A DNA stretch of 64,000 nt from Phenylobacterium sp. CCH9-H3 (GTDB lineage: Bacteria; Pseudomonadota; Alphaproteobacteria; Caulobacterales; Caulobacteraceae). Below the pieces are notes generated by a model that did no database searches, was not told the origin of the DNA, and worked only from the letters and a program-made list of their open reading frames with translations. Positions within the stretch are counted from its first letter, which is position 1. Each line of letters opens with the position of its first letter. The position numbers and the translations under genes were made by a program. Shown here piece after piece: positions 55,479-64,000 of this stretch. The stretch lies in the NCBI RefSeq assembly GCF_001557235.1, contig NZ_LSJI01000103.1, positions 58,717 through 122,716 on the forward strand. Reading direction: 5' to 3'.

Positions 55479-58142
55479 TCAGAAGCTCTGCCCGAAGCGA
55501 ACTCCAAAGAACTGAGGCTTGACCGGGAAGGCGCGGGACGAGCCTGAGCAGAAGGTGATCGAGCAGAAGGTGTTGCGGGTCACCAGGCCGCGGCGGTCGA
55601 AGGCGTTCTGGATGAAGGCGCTCAGTTTCCAATTGTCCTTCCTCACCCCGGCCGAGAAATCGAAGGTGACGAAGCCCGAGGTGTTGCCCAGCAGCGCGTT
55701 GTTGAAGACGTTCAGATCCTGGGTCGCGCCGGTCTGGTAGAGGGCCGCCCCCTGGAAGTAGGCGTCGTAGTCGCCGAACTCGGTGTCGTAGCGGATCGAC
55801 GTCGTGCCCTTGAACTTGGGCTGGCGGGGCAGGCGGGTGCCGTCGGCCGCCGCGACCTGGGGCGTCGGCGGGCTGGAGCCGGGCACCGTCGCGCCCAGCG
55901 TGCAGGTGGACAGCTGCGAGATCGACATGGTCGTCGTGTTGAGCGCGAAGTTGCAGAAGTTGCCGTCCAGCGCCGCGTCGTTGTAGGCGCCGGACGAGGA
56001 GATGGTGAACTTGTCGAGCTTCAGGTCGGCGTCGTACTCGACCCCATACACCCGGGCCTTGCCGGCGTTGCCGGTCATGCCGGCGCCTTGGGCCCCGGAG
56101 ACGACGACCGAGTACTGGATCCCGTCCCAGACCTCGTAATAGACCGCGGCGTTGAAGCGGAAGACGTCGCCCCAGACCGTCTTGACGCCCAACTCGTAGT
56201 TGGTGAGCTCTTCCGACTTGAAGGGCGGAACGGTCGCGACACCGATGTTGCGGATGCGCAATGGGCGGTTGAAGCCGCCAGGACGGAAGCCCGTCGAGTA
56301 GTTGGCGTAGACCATCTTCGACGGCGTGATCTGCCAATCGAGCGCGATCTTGTGCGTCTCGCCCTTCTCGTCGTAGCGGCCGACCTGGTCCGCCGCGGCG
56401 AAGTTCGAGTTCAGGCATTGCAGGCGTTCATCCGGCAGCGGCAACGTGCAGCCGAACGTCCCGGTCGGGACATAGAGGGACGTGGTGGTGTTGCGGGCCG
56501 AAGCCATCACCCCGCTGAAGCCCTTGGTGCGGTAATCCGTCCAGAAGTAGCGGATGCCGGCAGTGAGCTTGAGGGTGTCGGTGATGTTATAGTGGCCTTC
56601 GGCGAAGACCGCCTTGTCGTGATAGATCTGATTGGTCTCGCTGATATAGAAGCCGTCCTGCTTCACGGCCGGCGACCCCAGCACCATGGTGCCGCCATTG
56701 GCGACCGGGATGCCGAAGCCGGCGGGGTTGCTGTCGCCGCCGCCCGCCTGGGTGTAGCCCACGATCTGATCCAGGCCGCGGGTGGCGTAGTAGCTGTTAT
56801 TCTCCTGCTTCTGCCAGTGGTAGAACGCGCCCGCCGTCACGTCGAATGGCCAGTCCTTGGGCGTGCTGATCCGGAACTCTTGTGTAAACTTGTCCCGGTA
56901 GGTCAGGCCGTGGAAGTACTGCTGCGGATTGAGGAGCTTCGTGCATTGCAACGTCGCGCCTGAACCCGTGCAGCCGCTCTTGTCGAAGAACTGCAGATAG
57001 TTCTCATAGCCCGGTCCGAAGCCATCGTAGGTGACGGTGTAATAGGTGTAGTCGTTGAGCAGCTTGGTCTTGCGCTGGTGGTAGCCGGTGGCCGAGACCA
57101 CCTCCCAGTCGCCGATGTGGCCATGGACGGACAGCGCCGCCTGGTACCACTTGTCGTCGTTTTCGGTGACGTCGTAGTCGTGGACCTCAAGGTCGCCGAC
57201 GCGCGGGTCGAAGCCAAAATAGCCCTTGGACTTCTGATGCTGCGCGGTGATCTGGGGGGTGACCTCCCAGCCGGGCGCGATCTCCCACAGCGCCTGGAAG
57301 CGCGCGCCGTATTCGCGGATCGTGTTGTAGTCGTCCTTGGCGAGCGCGGAGTTGTCGAGCGTGAAGGACGTCGCCGGATTGTCGTCGCCCAGGTTCAGCG
57401 TGGCCGAGCGGCCGTCGTTGAACTTGCCGTTGTTGGGCGTGTTGTCGACGTAGCCGCCCTCCCTGCGATAGTAGGCCATCGCCCGGACGGCGATGGAGTC
57501 GGTGACGGGCGCATTGGCGTAGCCCTCGATCTGGCCGCCGAGGTCGCCGGCGCCGTACTTGTTGGCCTCGAGGTCGTAGCCGTATTCGGTCAGGCCAAGC
57601 TTGGGCTTGTTGGTGATGAACCGGATCGTGCCTGCCAGCGAACCCGCGCCGTAGAGCGTGCCCTGCGGGCCGGACAAGGCCTCCACGCGCTCCAGGTCGT
57701 AGACGTGGATGTCCGGCACGCCCGTGCCGGTGATCGGAATGTCGTCGAGATAGTAGCCCACGGAGGCGTAGTTGCCTCCGGCCGGCACGATGCCGCGGAA
57801 ATAGGCCGTCTGCCGCCCCGGCCCGAGTCCCGCGAACGAGACCGACGGCAGTAGCGTAATGAGGTCGGAAAGACCCTTCACCTGCCGTTCCTGCAGCCTC
57901 TCCGGGCTGAGCGCCTGCATCGAGATCGGCACCTTCTGCACGCTCTCCGACTTGCGCGTGGCGGTGACGATGACTTCGCCGATGAAGGCGCCCTCGGCGG
58001 CGTCGGCGCTGGCGTCCGCCCCGCTGGCGGCGGCTGAGGTCTGTGAAAGCGCCGGTGTGGCGACGGCGAGAGGCGTCAACGCCGTCGTGGCCGCGAGTAA
58101 GCAAAGGATGCGCGTCTTCTTGAGCGCCGTTGGATTTATCAC
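55479..58142 (-). CDS. TonB-dependent outer-membrane receptor
   Basis: Outer-membrane receptor of about 887 residues. A signal peptide (ILCLLAATTALTPLAVATPA) is followed by a TonB box, IGEVIVTATRKSE, and the plug boundary VEALSGPQGTLYGAGSLAGT, a variant without the usual GRNTxGG. It ends in FFGVRFGQSF with the terminal phenylalanine. The start is uncertain: GTG 58142 lies 11 bases after GGGGGA, while the open frame continues to an ATG at 58238. It diverges from the TPR-sulfotransferase gene, a pairing that points to a shared task. Confidence 0.88.
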   Translation of the reverse strand: MINPTALKKTRILCLLAATTALTPLAVATPALSQTSAAASGADASADAAEGAFIGEVIVTATRKSESVQKVPISMQALSPERLQERQVKGLSDLITLLPSVSFAGLGPGRQTAYFRGIVPAGGNYASVGYYLDDIPITGTGVPDIHVYDLERVEALSGPQGTLYGAGSLAGTIRFITNKPKLGLTEYGYDLEANKYGAGDLGGQIEGYANAPVTDSIAVRAMAYYRREGGYVDNTPNNGKFNDGRSATLNLGDDNPATSFTLDNSALAKDDYNTIREYGARFQALWEIAPGWEVTPQITAQHQKSKGYFGFDPRVGDLEVHDYDVTENDDKWYQAALSVHGHIGDWEVVSATGYHQRKTKLLNDYTYYTVTYDGFGPGYENYLQFFDKSGCTGSGATLQCTKLLNPQQYFHGLTYRDKFTQEFRISTPKDWPFDVTAGAFYHWQKQENNSYYATRGLDQIVGYTQAGGGDSNPAGFGIPVANGGTMVLGSPAVKQDGFYISETNQIYHDKAVFAEGHYNITDTLKLTAGIRYFWTDYRTKGFSGVMASARNTTTSLYVPTGTFGCTLPLPDERLQCLNSNFAAADQVGRYDEKGETHKIALDWQITPSKMVYANYSTGFRPGGFNRPLRIRNIGVATVPPFKSEELTNYELGVKTVWGDVFRFNAAVYYEVWDGIQYSVVVSGAQGAGMTGNAGKARVYGVEYDADLKLDKFTISSSGAYNDAALDGNFCNFALNTTTMSISQLSTCTLGATVPGSSPPTPQVAAADGTRLPRQPKFKGTTSIRYDTEFGDYDAYFQGAALYQTGATQDLNVFNNALLGNTSGFVTFDFSAGVRKDNWKLSAFIQNAFDRRGLVTRNTFCSITFCSGSSRAFPVKPQFFGVRFGQSF

Positions 58143-58617
58143 GGTTTTGATATCCCCCAAAAACTTGACCCTGAACTCCTCCCGACTCGGCTTGCTGCTT
58201 GTTTTGCTTTGAATTGCTTCGCGCGGCGCATCCTCCAAACGCCCTCGCGCCCGATTTCGGGTCTAAGCAAGACACAGATTTTTGACGCCGAAGATAAAAT
58301 CTCCAGCCTGACTATTGTTCGCGCGACAAGCGCGAGAACTATATTGAATCAATCAGAAGTATCGCGGATGCAGCACTCCGCGATGTGGTCCCAATTCTGA
58401 TTGGCTGAGCGACCATCAGCACTGTCAAGCGCGTGACCGTCTGAAACCTCCGTTGCGCCCGGCGTGACGGTGCTGTGACGGCAACGCGTGTCCTAAAATT
58501 GAGCGCCGGCGCCCAACGGGCTTGCGATGGCGGGCCGACAGCCGCGCTGGCGGCCCCGCAGGTTGATCGGGACTCGGGCCCGCGTCCCGATGCGGCGCGC
58601 AGGACAAGGACGCCGCC
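58143..58617. other. 475-base divergent intergenic region
   Basis: No gene is supported apart from a possible longer N terminus for the receptor. The AT-rich part contains a dyad ATTGA-A-TCAAT at 58343-58353 and nested inverted repeats at 58350-58403. Promoters for the receptor and sulfotransferase should lie here. Confidence 0.5.
58350..58403. repeat. Nested inverted repeats in divergent promoter
   Basis: Outer arms CAATCAGAA (58350-58358) and TTCTGATTG (58395-58403) pair perfectly over nine bases. Inside them ATCGCGGA (58361-58368) and TCCGCGAT (58377-58384) pair perfectly over eight around an eight-base loop. The unit could be a cruciform, an RNA hairpin in a leader, or two operators. Confidence 0.6.
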
Positions 58618-60702
58618 ATGTCGATCTCGCCGCCCGCACCCGACGCGCCTTCGCTGCAAACCGCGCTGGCCGAGGCCGCCGCACTTCTGGAGGTCGATCC
58701 GCAAGGCGCGCTGGCCCGCGCCGAGGCGACGATCGACGCGGCGCCGGGGCTTCCAGCGGCGGAACTGCTGGCCTGTCAGGCCCTGCGGCGGCTGGGCCGG
58801 CTGGAAGCTGCGCTCGCGCGTCTCAACGTGCTGGCGCGCGATCACGCGCGCGTGCCGGCTGTTCAATGGGAGCTGGCGCAGGCCGCGAGCGAGGCCGGCC
58901 AAGGCCGACAAGCGATCGCGGCGCTGAACACCCTCACCCGCCAGCAGCCGACGGTGGCCGGCGGGTGGTTCCTGCTGGCGAAGGAATTGCGGAAGGCGGG
59001 CCGAAGCGGGGAGGCCTGGCGCGCCGATCTGTCCGGCGTGCACGCGTCATCGCACGATCCAGATCTGTTGCGGGCGGCCGTGGCGATGAACGAGGGTCGC
59101 CTGGAGGACAGCGAAGCCCTCGTGGCGGCGCGGCTCCGGCAGCTGCCCGACGACCCGCCGGCGCGGCGCCTGCTGGGCGAGATCCACTGGCGGCGGGGCG
59201 ACATGACCGAGGCGCTGGCGCAGTTGGAGCGGGCCGTGCAGGCGGCGCCGGGCTTCGACCTGGCGCGCGACTTCCTCATCCGCCTCCTGATCCAGACCAA
59301 CCGCCTGCCCGAGGCGCTGGAACACGCCGAGACCCTGGCCGGCTCTCCCATCAAGAGCCCCGGCTACGAGCTGGTCCGCGCCTCGGTGCTGGTCCGGCTG
59401 GGCTTGCAGGAGGAGGCGCGCGAGATCTACGAACGGCTGCTGGCGCAGCATCCGGACCACGCGCAGGTCTGGCAGAACCTGGGCCATGTCCTGAAGACCT
59501 TGGGCAGGCAGCCGGACGCCGTCCACGCCTACCGCCAGGCCGTGACGCACCAGCCGACCATGGGCGAGGCCTGGTGGAGCCTCGCCAACCTCAAGACCGT
59601 CAAGCTAGACGCCGCGGACGTCGCCGCGATGGAGGCGGCGCTGAGATCGCTGGCGCCGCGGACGGACGAGCGTGCGGAGGATGTGTTCCATCTGCACTAT
59701 TCCCTGGGCAAGGCGCTGGAGGACGCGAAGGACTACGCCGCTTCGTTCCGCCACTACGACCAGGGCGCCCGCCTGCGCCGCGCCATGGTGCTGCACGACC
59801 CCGACGCCTTCGGCGCCGAAGTGGCGGCTGCGGCGCAGACCTTTTCGGGCGCGTTCATCGCCGAGCTCGGGCCCGGCGGCTGCCCGGCGGAAGACCCCAT
59901 CTTCATCGTCGGCCTGCCGCGCTCGGGGTCGACCTTGGTGGAGCAGATCCTCGCCAGCCACAGCCAGGTGGAAGGCACGATGGAACTGCCGGACATGATG
60001 ATGATCGCCAGCCGCCTGCAGTCGCGGGTGGACCAGGGCGAGTTCCCGGACTTCCGCGCCATGGTCGCTTCGCTGACGCCTGCAGACCGCCTGCGGTTGG
60101 GCGAGGAGTATATGGAGCGCACGCGCGTCCACCGTCGGACGGACAAGCCGCGGTTCATCGACAAGATGCCCAACAATTGGCAGCACGTCGGCCTCATCAG
60201 GCTGATCCTGCCCAAGGCGAAGATCGTCGATGCGCGCCGCCATCCGCTCGGGTGCTGCTTCTCGGGCTGGAAGCAGCATTTCGCGCGTGGCCAGGCCTTC
60301 TCGTACGACCTCGCCGAGATCGGGCGCTATTACCGCGACTACGTGGCGCTGATGGCGGCGTACGACGAGGCCTCTCCGGGCGCCGTGCGCCGGGTGATCT
60401 ACGAGCACATGGTGGAAAACACCGAGGACGAGGTCCGCCGGTTGCTCGATGACCTCGGCCTGCCGTTCGAACAGGCGTGCCTGGAGTTCTACAACAACGA
60501 CCGCGCCGTGCGCACGGCCAGCTCCGAGCAGGTCCGCCGGCCGATCTTCACGGACGCGGTCGAGCACTGGAAGAACTACGAAACCTGGCTCGGCCCCCTG
60601 CGCGCCGCGCTAGGGCCGGTGGTCGGCGCCTATCCGGATCCGCCGTCGGATTGGCGGGCGTGGCTGGGCCTTGACGCCGCGCCGTCCCCGGGTGCTGGCT
60701 AG
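58618..60702 (+). CDS. TPR-repeat protein with C-terminal sulfotransferase domain
   Basis: Protein of 694 residues. Residues 1 to about 370 are tetratricopeptide repeats (for example RLLGEIHWRRGDMTEALAQL and VWQNLGHVLKTLGRQPDAV). The C-terminal part, about 420-680, is a Sulfotransfer_3 domain with the PAPS 5'-phosphosulfate loop FIVGLPRSGSTLVEQIL and the 3'-phosphate region VDARRHPLGCCFSGWKQHF. It would move sulfate from PAPS to a hydroxyl or amine of an unknown acceptor; TPRs may bind a protein. No signal peptide is seen. A divergent TonB receptor shares its promoter region. Confidence 0.88.
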   Translation: MSISPPAPDAPSLQTALAEAAALLEVDPQGALARAEATIDAAPGLPAAELLACQALRRLGRLEAALARLNVLARDHARVPAVQWELAQAASEAGQGRQAIAALNTLTRQQPTVAGGWFLLAKELRKAGRSGEAWRADLSGVHASSHDPDLLRAAVAMNEGRLEDSEALVAARLRQLPDDPPARRLLGEIHWRRGDMTEALAQLERAVQAAPGFDLARDFLIRLLIQTNRLPEALEHAETLAGSPIKSPGYELVRASVLVRLGLQEEAREIYERLLAQHPDHAQVWQNLGHVLKTLGRQPDAVHAYRQAVTHQPTMGEAWWSLANLKTVKLDAADVAAMEAALRSLAPRTDERAEDVFHLHYSLGKALEDAKDYAASFRHYDQGARLRRAMVLHDPDAFGAEVAAAAQTFSGAFIAELGPGGCPAEDPIFIVGLPRSGSTLVEQILASHSQVEGTMELPDMMMIASRLQSRVDQGEFPDFRAMVASLTPADRLRLGEEYMERTRVHRRTDKPRFIDKMPNNWQHVGLIRLILPKAKIVDARRHPLGCCFSGWKQHFARGQAFSYDLAEIGRYYRDYVALMAAYDEASPGAVRRVIYEHMVENTEDEVRRLLDDLGLPFEQACLEFYNNDRAVRTASSEQVRRPIFTDAVEHWKNYETWLGPLRAALGPVVGAYPDPPSDWRAWLGLDAAPSPGAG

Positions 60703-60900
60703 CCTGGTGGCTGCGAGTCGAAGAAATAGGCGCCTACCGCGCCATTTCCGTCGCCTCACTGCCGAATTGCGCTGCAGTGGTGTGTGCCGTCGTGAAATTG
60801 GACGGACCGTCGTTGACCAAGCTGGGCCACTGACGATCCCCCTGGCTTCCGGGCGGTCGGTGAAAGCGTCTTTCCGGACCGGCAGGGGGGTGATGTCGAG

Positions 60901-62730
60901 ATGAACGTCCCGCAAAGCGATGTTGGCGCCGCAGAGGGCGACCAGGCCGGCGCGGGGCGAGCGCAGCGACCACCTGCCGTCGGCCGCGCCAAGGTTGGCG
61001 CGTTTCGCAAGCTGGCGTTGGTGGGCCTTCTGCTCGCGGGTGTGTTCTCGGCTCCGGTGGTCGTGGCGCAGGGAAGCGGCAAGACGCTCGGTCCCGACCC
61101 GGTGGACTGGGAAGAGACGGACCAGGGCATTCCGGTCACCGACACGCTCACCAGGGACAAGTGCGCCGGCTGTCACGCCGCCGACGCGAAAGGCAACCTG
61201 ACGCGCATCTCCTGGGTGCGTTCCACGCCGGAGGGGTGGGCCCAGACGATCAAGCGCATGGTCAAGCTGAACGGGGCGGTGATCGAGCCCGACGAGGCGC
61301 GGAGGATCGTGCAGTACCTGGCGACGCAACACGGCCTCGCGCCGGAAGAAGCCAAGCCGGTGATGTACTTCGCCGAGAACCGCATCATCGACGAGACCAG
61401 CATCCCCAACGCGACGGTCCGCAACGCCTGCGCCGCCTGCCACGCCTTTGCGCAGCCGCTGTCGTCCCGCCGCAGCAAGCGCGAGTGGGCCCTGCTGCAG
61501 AACATGCACGTGGCGCTCTATTCGCAGGCCGAGATGCAGTATTTCCGGCCATCGCCAGGCGCGCCGAACGGCCCGGACGGCAAGCCGCTGTTGCCCGCCC
61601 AGGTCGCGCTGAACTGGCTCACGGAGAAGGCGCCGCTTCACACGCCGGAATGGGCCGCCTGGGCCCCGCGGATCCGTTCGCCGCGTCTGGAGGGCAAGTG
61701 GCTGGTCTCCGCGACGCTGCCGGGCAAGGGGCGCTATCTGGGCGAGATGACGATCAGCCCGGGCCGGGAGCCCGACAAGTTCGTGACTGTGACGAAGCTG
61801 CGCTCGCTCCAGTCCGGCGCCGAGATCACGCGCAAAGGGCAGGGCGTCGTCTACGGCGGCTACAGCTGGCGTGGCGGCTCCGACGCGGGGGGCGCCAGCC
61901 AGCCTGACGATCCGAAGAAGGCCAGCCGCGAGGTCATGTGGTTCGCGCCGGATCTCAAGATGGCGCAGGGCCGCTGGTACTGGGGCGCCTACAACGAATT
62001 CGGCTTCAACGTGACCCTGACCCGGGCGTCGGCCGATCCGACGGTGGCCGCGGTCACGCCCTCTGCGCTGAAGACCGGCTCGAAAGGCGTCGCCGTGCAC
62101 ATCTACGGCGATGCGCTGCCCCAGAAGGTGCTGCCCCAGGACGTGGACATGGGCGCCGGGGTGACCGTGACCAGGATCGTCTCGGCGAACCCGGGCGAAC
62201 TGATCGTCAGCGTCGACGTGGCCGAAAAGGCGACGCCCGGCCATCGCGACGTCGGCGTGAAGGGCTCGGTGCTGGTGAAGGCGCTGCCGGTCTACGACAA
62301 GGTCGACTACCTGAAGGTGACCCCGGAAACGGGGATGGCTCATCTCGGCGGCATCAAGTTCGAGAAGGGCTACGAGCAGTTCGAGGTCGTAGGCTACGCC
62401 AACGGTCCGGACGGCAAGCCCAAGACGGACGACGACGTGCCCGTCGGACCGCTGCCGGTGACCTGGAGCCTCGATGAGTTCCACACGGTCACCTACGACG
62501 ACGACAAGACCTACGTGGGAGACCTGAGCCCGAACGCCTTGTTCATCCCGTCCACGGAAGGCCCCAACCCGAAGCGCCGCTTCAGCCGCAACAACTACGG
62601 CGAGGTATGGGTCGTCGCGACCGCAAAGGACGCCAAGGACAAGTTCGGCAGGCCGCTGGTCGGCAAAGCCTATCTCGTCGTCACCGTGCCGACCTACCGG
62701 CGGTGGGACCACGCGGAGTTGTCCAAATGA
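60901..62730 (+). CDS. qhpA: Quinohemoprotein amine dehydrogenase alpha subunit (diheme cytochrome c)
   Basis: Periplasmic subunit of 609 residues of the enzyme that oxidises primary amines to aldehydes using a cysteine tryptophylquinone in the gamma subunit. A basic N-terminal tail of about 35 residues and a helix (KLALVGLLLAGVFSAPVVV) form the export signal. Two heme c motifs, CAGCH near residue 87 and CAACH near 181, bind the hemes. The remaining length is beta-rich, as in the known alpha subunit. ATG 60901 is the only ATG before the signal. The stop overlaps the start of the radical SAM gene (ATGA), the qhpA-qhpD order known in Paracoccus and Pseudomonas. Confidence 0.9.
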   Translation: MNVPQSDVGAAEGDQAGAGRAQRPPAVGRAKVGAFRKLALVGLLLAGVFSAPVVVAQGSGKTLGPDPVDWEETDQGIPVTDTLTRDKCAGCHAADAKGNLTRISWVRSTPEGWAQTIKRMVKLNGAVIEPDEARRIVQYLATQHGLAPEEAKPVMYFAENRIIDETSIPNATVRNACAACHAFAQPLSSRRSKREWALLQNMHVALYSQAEMQYFRPSPGAPNGPDGKPLLPAQVALNWLTEKAPLHTPEWAAWAPRIRSPRLEGKWLVSATLPGKGRYLGEMTISPGREPDKFVTVTKLRSLQSGAEITRKGQGVVYGGYSWRGGSDAGGASQPDDPKKASREVMWFAPDLKMAQGRWYWGAYNEFGFNVTLTRASADPTVAAVTPSALKTGSKGVAVHIYGDALPQKVLPQDVDMGAGVTVTRIVSANPGELIVSVDVAEKATPGHRDVGVKGSVLVKALPVYDKVDYLKVTPETGMAHLGGIKFEKGYEQFEVVGYANGPDGKPKTDDDVPVGPLPVTWSLDEFHTVTYDDDKTYVGDLSPNALFIPSTEGPNPKRRFSRNNYGEVWVVATAKDAKDKFGRPLVGKAYLVVTVPTYRRWDHAELSK

Positions 62731-64000
62731 CCAGCATGGCGTCGATGGCGGCGGTCAAGTATCGCCGCGGCGAGCTGCACGAGTTCCAGGCGGCGGGCCA
62801 GGACTTCATCTACCTCGTCGCCGCCGGCGCGATCTTCGCGCTCGACGAGGGCGCCAGCGACGTGCTGCGGCGCCTAGGCGAGCGGGGGATGTCGCACGCC
62901 GAGCTGGTCGACGCCCTGGTCGTTCACGGCCATGCGCGCGGCGACGCCGAGGAGCTGATCGGAGAGCTTCGCTACGTCCGCGGGATCGTCGCCGACACGG
63001 TGACGCCGCTGGCGGCGGAGGGGCCCACCAGCCCGCCGGCCGACTTTCCGCTCCAGGCTCTGGTGCTGAACATCACCAACCAGTGCAACCTCGCCTGCAC
63101 CTACTGCTACGAGTTCGGCGCCGACAAGATCGCCACGCCCGCAGGCAAGCCCAAGTACATGACGCTGGAGACGGCGACGGCGTCGGTGGATTTTCTGCTG
63201 GCGCAGTCGGCCGGCCGCCAGTCGGTGCACATCACCTTCTTCGGCGGCGAGACGCTGATGAACTTCAAGCTCCTGCGCCAGGTCGTGGAGTACGCGCGCG
63301 AGCGGGTTGCGAAGCAGGGCCGAGCCATCGGCTTCAGCCTCACCACGAACGCCACCCTGCTCACCGACGAGATCATCGACTTCCTCGCCGAGAACGAGAT
63401 CGGCGTCACGGTCAGCATGGACGGGCCGCCCGACCTGCAAGACAAGCGCCGCGTCGACAAGCGGGGGCGTGGGACCTACCGCATCATCGAGCCCAAGCTG
63501 CGCAAGCTGATCGCCCGGCACAATACCCGCGCGATCACGGCCCGGGTCACCCTGACCGACGGCGTCACCGACGTGGTGCGGATCTATCGCCATCTGAAGG
63601 ACGACCTGGGCTTCGACGAGGTCGGCTTTGCGCCGGTCACCAACAGCGGCGACCAGGCCTACGCGCTCGACAATCGCGGCATGGACGGGGTCGTGGCCGA
63701 CTTCCACCTGCTGGCCAACGAGTGGCTCGAATACGCCTTGCGGGGCCAGCGGCACGGCTTCTCCAACGTCAGCGAGACCATCGGCGAGCTGATCCAGGGC
63801 GCGAACAAGTCGCATCCCTGCGGCGCGGCGATCGGCCTGCTCGGCGTCAGCCCGTCGGGGGACCTGTCGCCCTGCCACCGGTTCACGGACGCCGACACCC
63901 ACAGCCTGGGACACGTCTCCAGCGGCGTCGACTCGGCCAAGCGGGAGGACTTCCTGGCCCGCGGTCACGTCAGCGCCAAGTACGAGTGCCAGAGCTGCTG
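62727..64000 (+). CDS. qhpD: Quinohemoprotein amine dehydrogenase maturation radical SAM protein, 3' end cut by window edge
   Basis: Radical SAM enzyme that makes the intra-chain Cys-to-Asp/Glu thioether links in the gamma subunit QhpC. The frame is open off the right edge; 424 codons are visible. An N-terminal domain of about 90 residues resembles the PqqD-type peptide-recognition element. The radical SAM cluster is C120, C124 and C127 in TNQCNLACTYCYEFG, followed by TFFGGETLMN and LTTNATLL. Further cysteines in SHPCGAA, SPCHRF and the final YECQSC belong to the SPASM-like auxiliary clusters. The start overlaps the qhpA stop by four bases. Confidence 0.92.
   Translation, partial: MTSMASMAAVKYRRGELHEFQAAGQDFIYLVAAGAIFALDEGASDVLRRLGERGMSHAELVDALVVHGHARGDAEELIGELRYVRGIVADTVTPLAAEGPTSPPADFPLQALVLNITNQCNLACTYCYEFGADKIATPAGKPKYMTLETATASVDFLLAQSAGRQSVHITFFGGETLMNFKLLRQVVEYARERVAKQGRAIGFSLTTNATLLTDEIIDFLAENEIGVTVSMDGPPDLQDKRRVDKRGRGTYRIIEPKLRKLIARHNTRAITARVTLTDGVTDVVRIYRHLKDDLGFDEVGFAPVTNSGDQAYALDNRGMDGVVADFHLLANEWLEYALRGQRHGFSNVSETIGELIQGANKSHPCGAAIGLLGVSPSGDLSPCHRFTDADTHSLGHVSSGVDSAKREDFLARGHVSAKYECQSC

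Overview
This is a GC-rich alphaproteobacterial window (no tRNA, rRNA, CRISPR array or insertion sequence seen). Gene content suggests a Caulobacterales or sphingomonad-type aromatic degrader: five TonB-dependent receptors, a complete protocatechuate 4,5-cleavage (lig) set, Rieske oxygenases, a TPR-sulfotransferase and a quinohemoprotein amine dehydrogenase locus. The taxon is inferred; the genes are read directly.

Region 1 (1-12813) is an uncharacterised aromatic pathway: an acyl-CoA ligase (minus strand, cut by the left edge) diverges from a plus-strand run of a VanA-like Rieske oxygenase, a LigK-type aldolase, a LigJ-type hydratase, a class III extradiol dioxygenase, RidA, a phthalate-dioxygenase-like Rieske protein, two overlapping RraA paralogues, a TonB receptor, an MFS permease and a TetR regulator. 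It resembles a gallate-type route in having dioxygenase, hydratase and aldolase but no dehydrogenase or lactonase. No reductase for either Rieske protein is present locally. Related half-sites (TGGTCAATATAA-like) occur in three of its promoters.

Region 2 (12866-26269) looks like one amide or peptide utilisation system: a secreted P1 (DmpA/NylC-type) peptidase, an XRE-cupin regulator, a TonB receptor, a dipeptide-type ABC transporter in which the solute-binding protein is fused to the first permease, a double-NBD ATPase, an M20 peptidase, a beta-alanine:pyruvate-type aminotransferase and a membrane-anchored alpha/beta hydrolase. The palindrome GCTCA-N6-TGAGC occurs three times, at the regulator, before the receptor and before the hydrolase-transport operon. 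I propose uptake and breakdown of beta- or omega-amino-acid-containing peptides; this is the best candidate for an undescribed system.

Region 3 (26286-46460) holds an ALDH/SDR/LeuB-like operon and then an apparently complete hydroxycinnamate pathway: CoA ligase, hydroxycinnamoyl-CoA hydratase-lyase, vanillin-type dehydrogenase, VanAB and PobA leading to protocatechuate, then LigAB, LigC, LigI, LigU, LigJ and LigK to pyruvate plus oxaloacetate, with an AAHS transporter and MarR and GntR regulators. A DUF1932 dehydrogenase of unknown role is embedded in the lig operon.

Region 4 (46557-58142) has an AraC regulator, three TonB receptors, and an aryl-aldehyde and aryl-alcohol dehydrogenase pair. 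Region 5 (58143-64000) has a TPR-sulfotransferase divergent from a TonB receptor, then qhpA and the start of qhpD, whose peptide substrate gene should lie just past the right edge.
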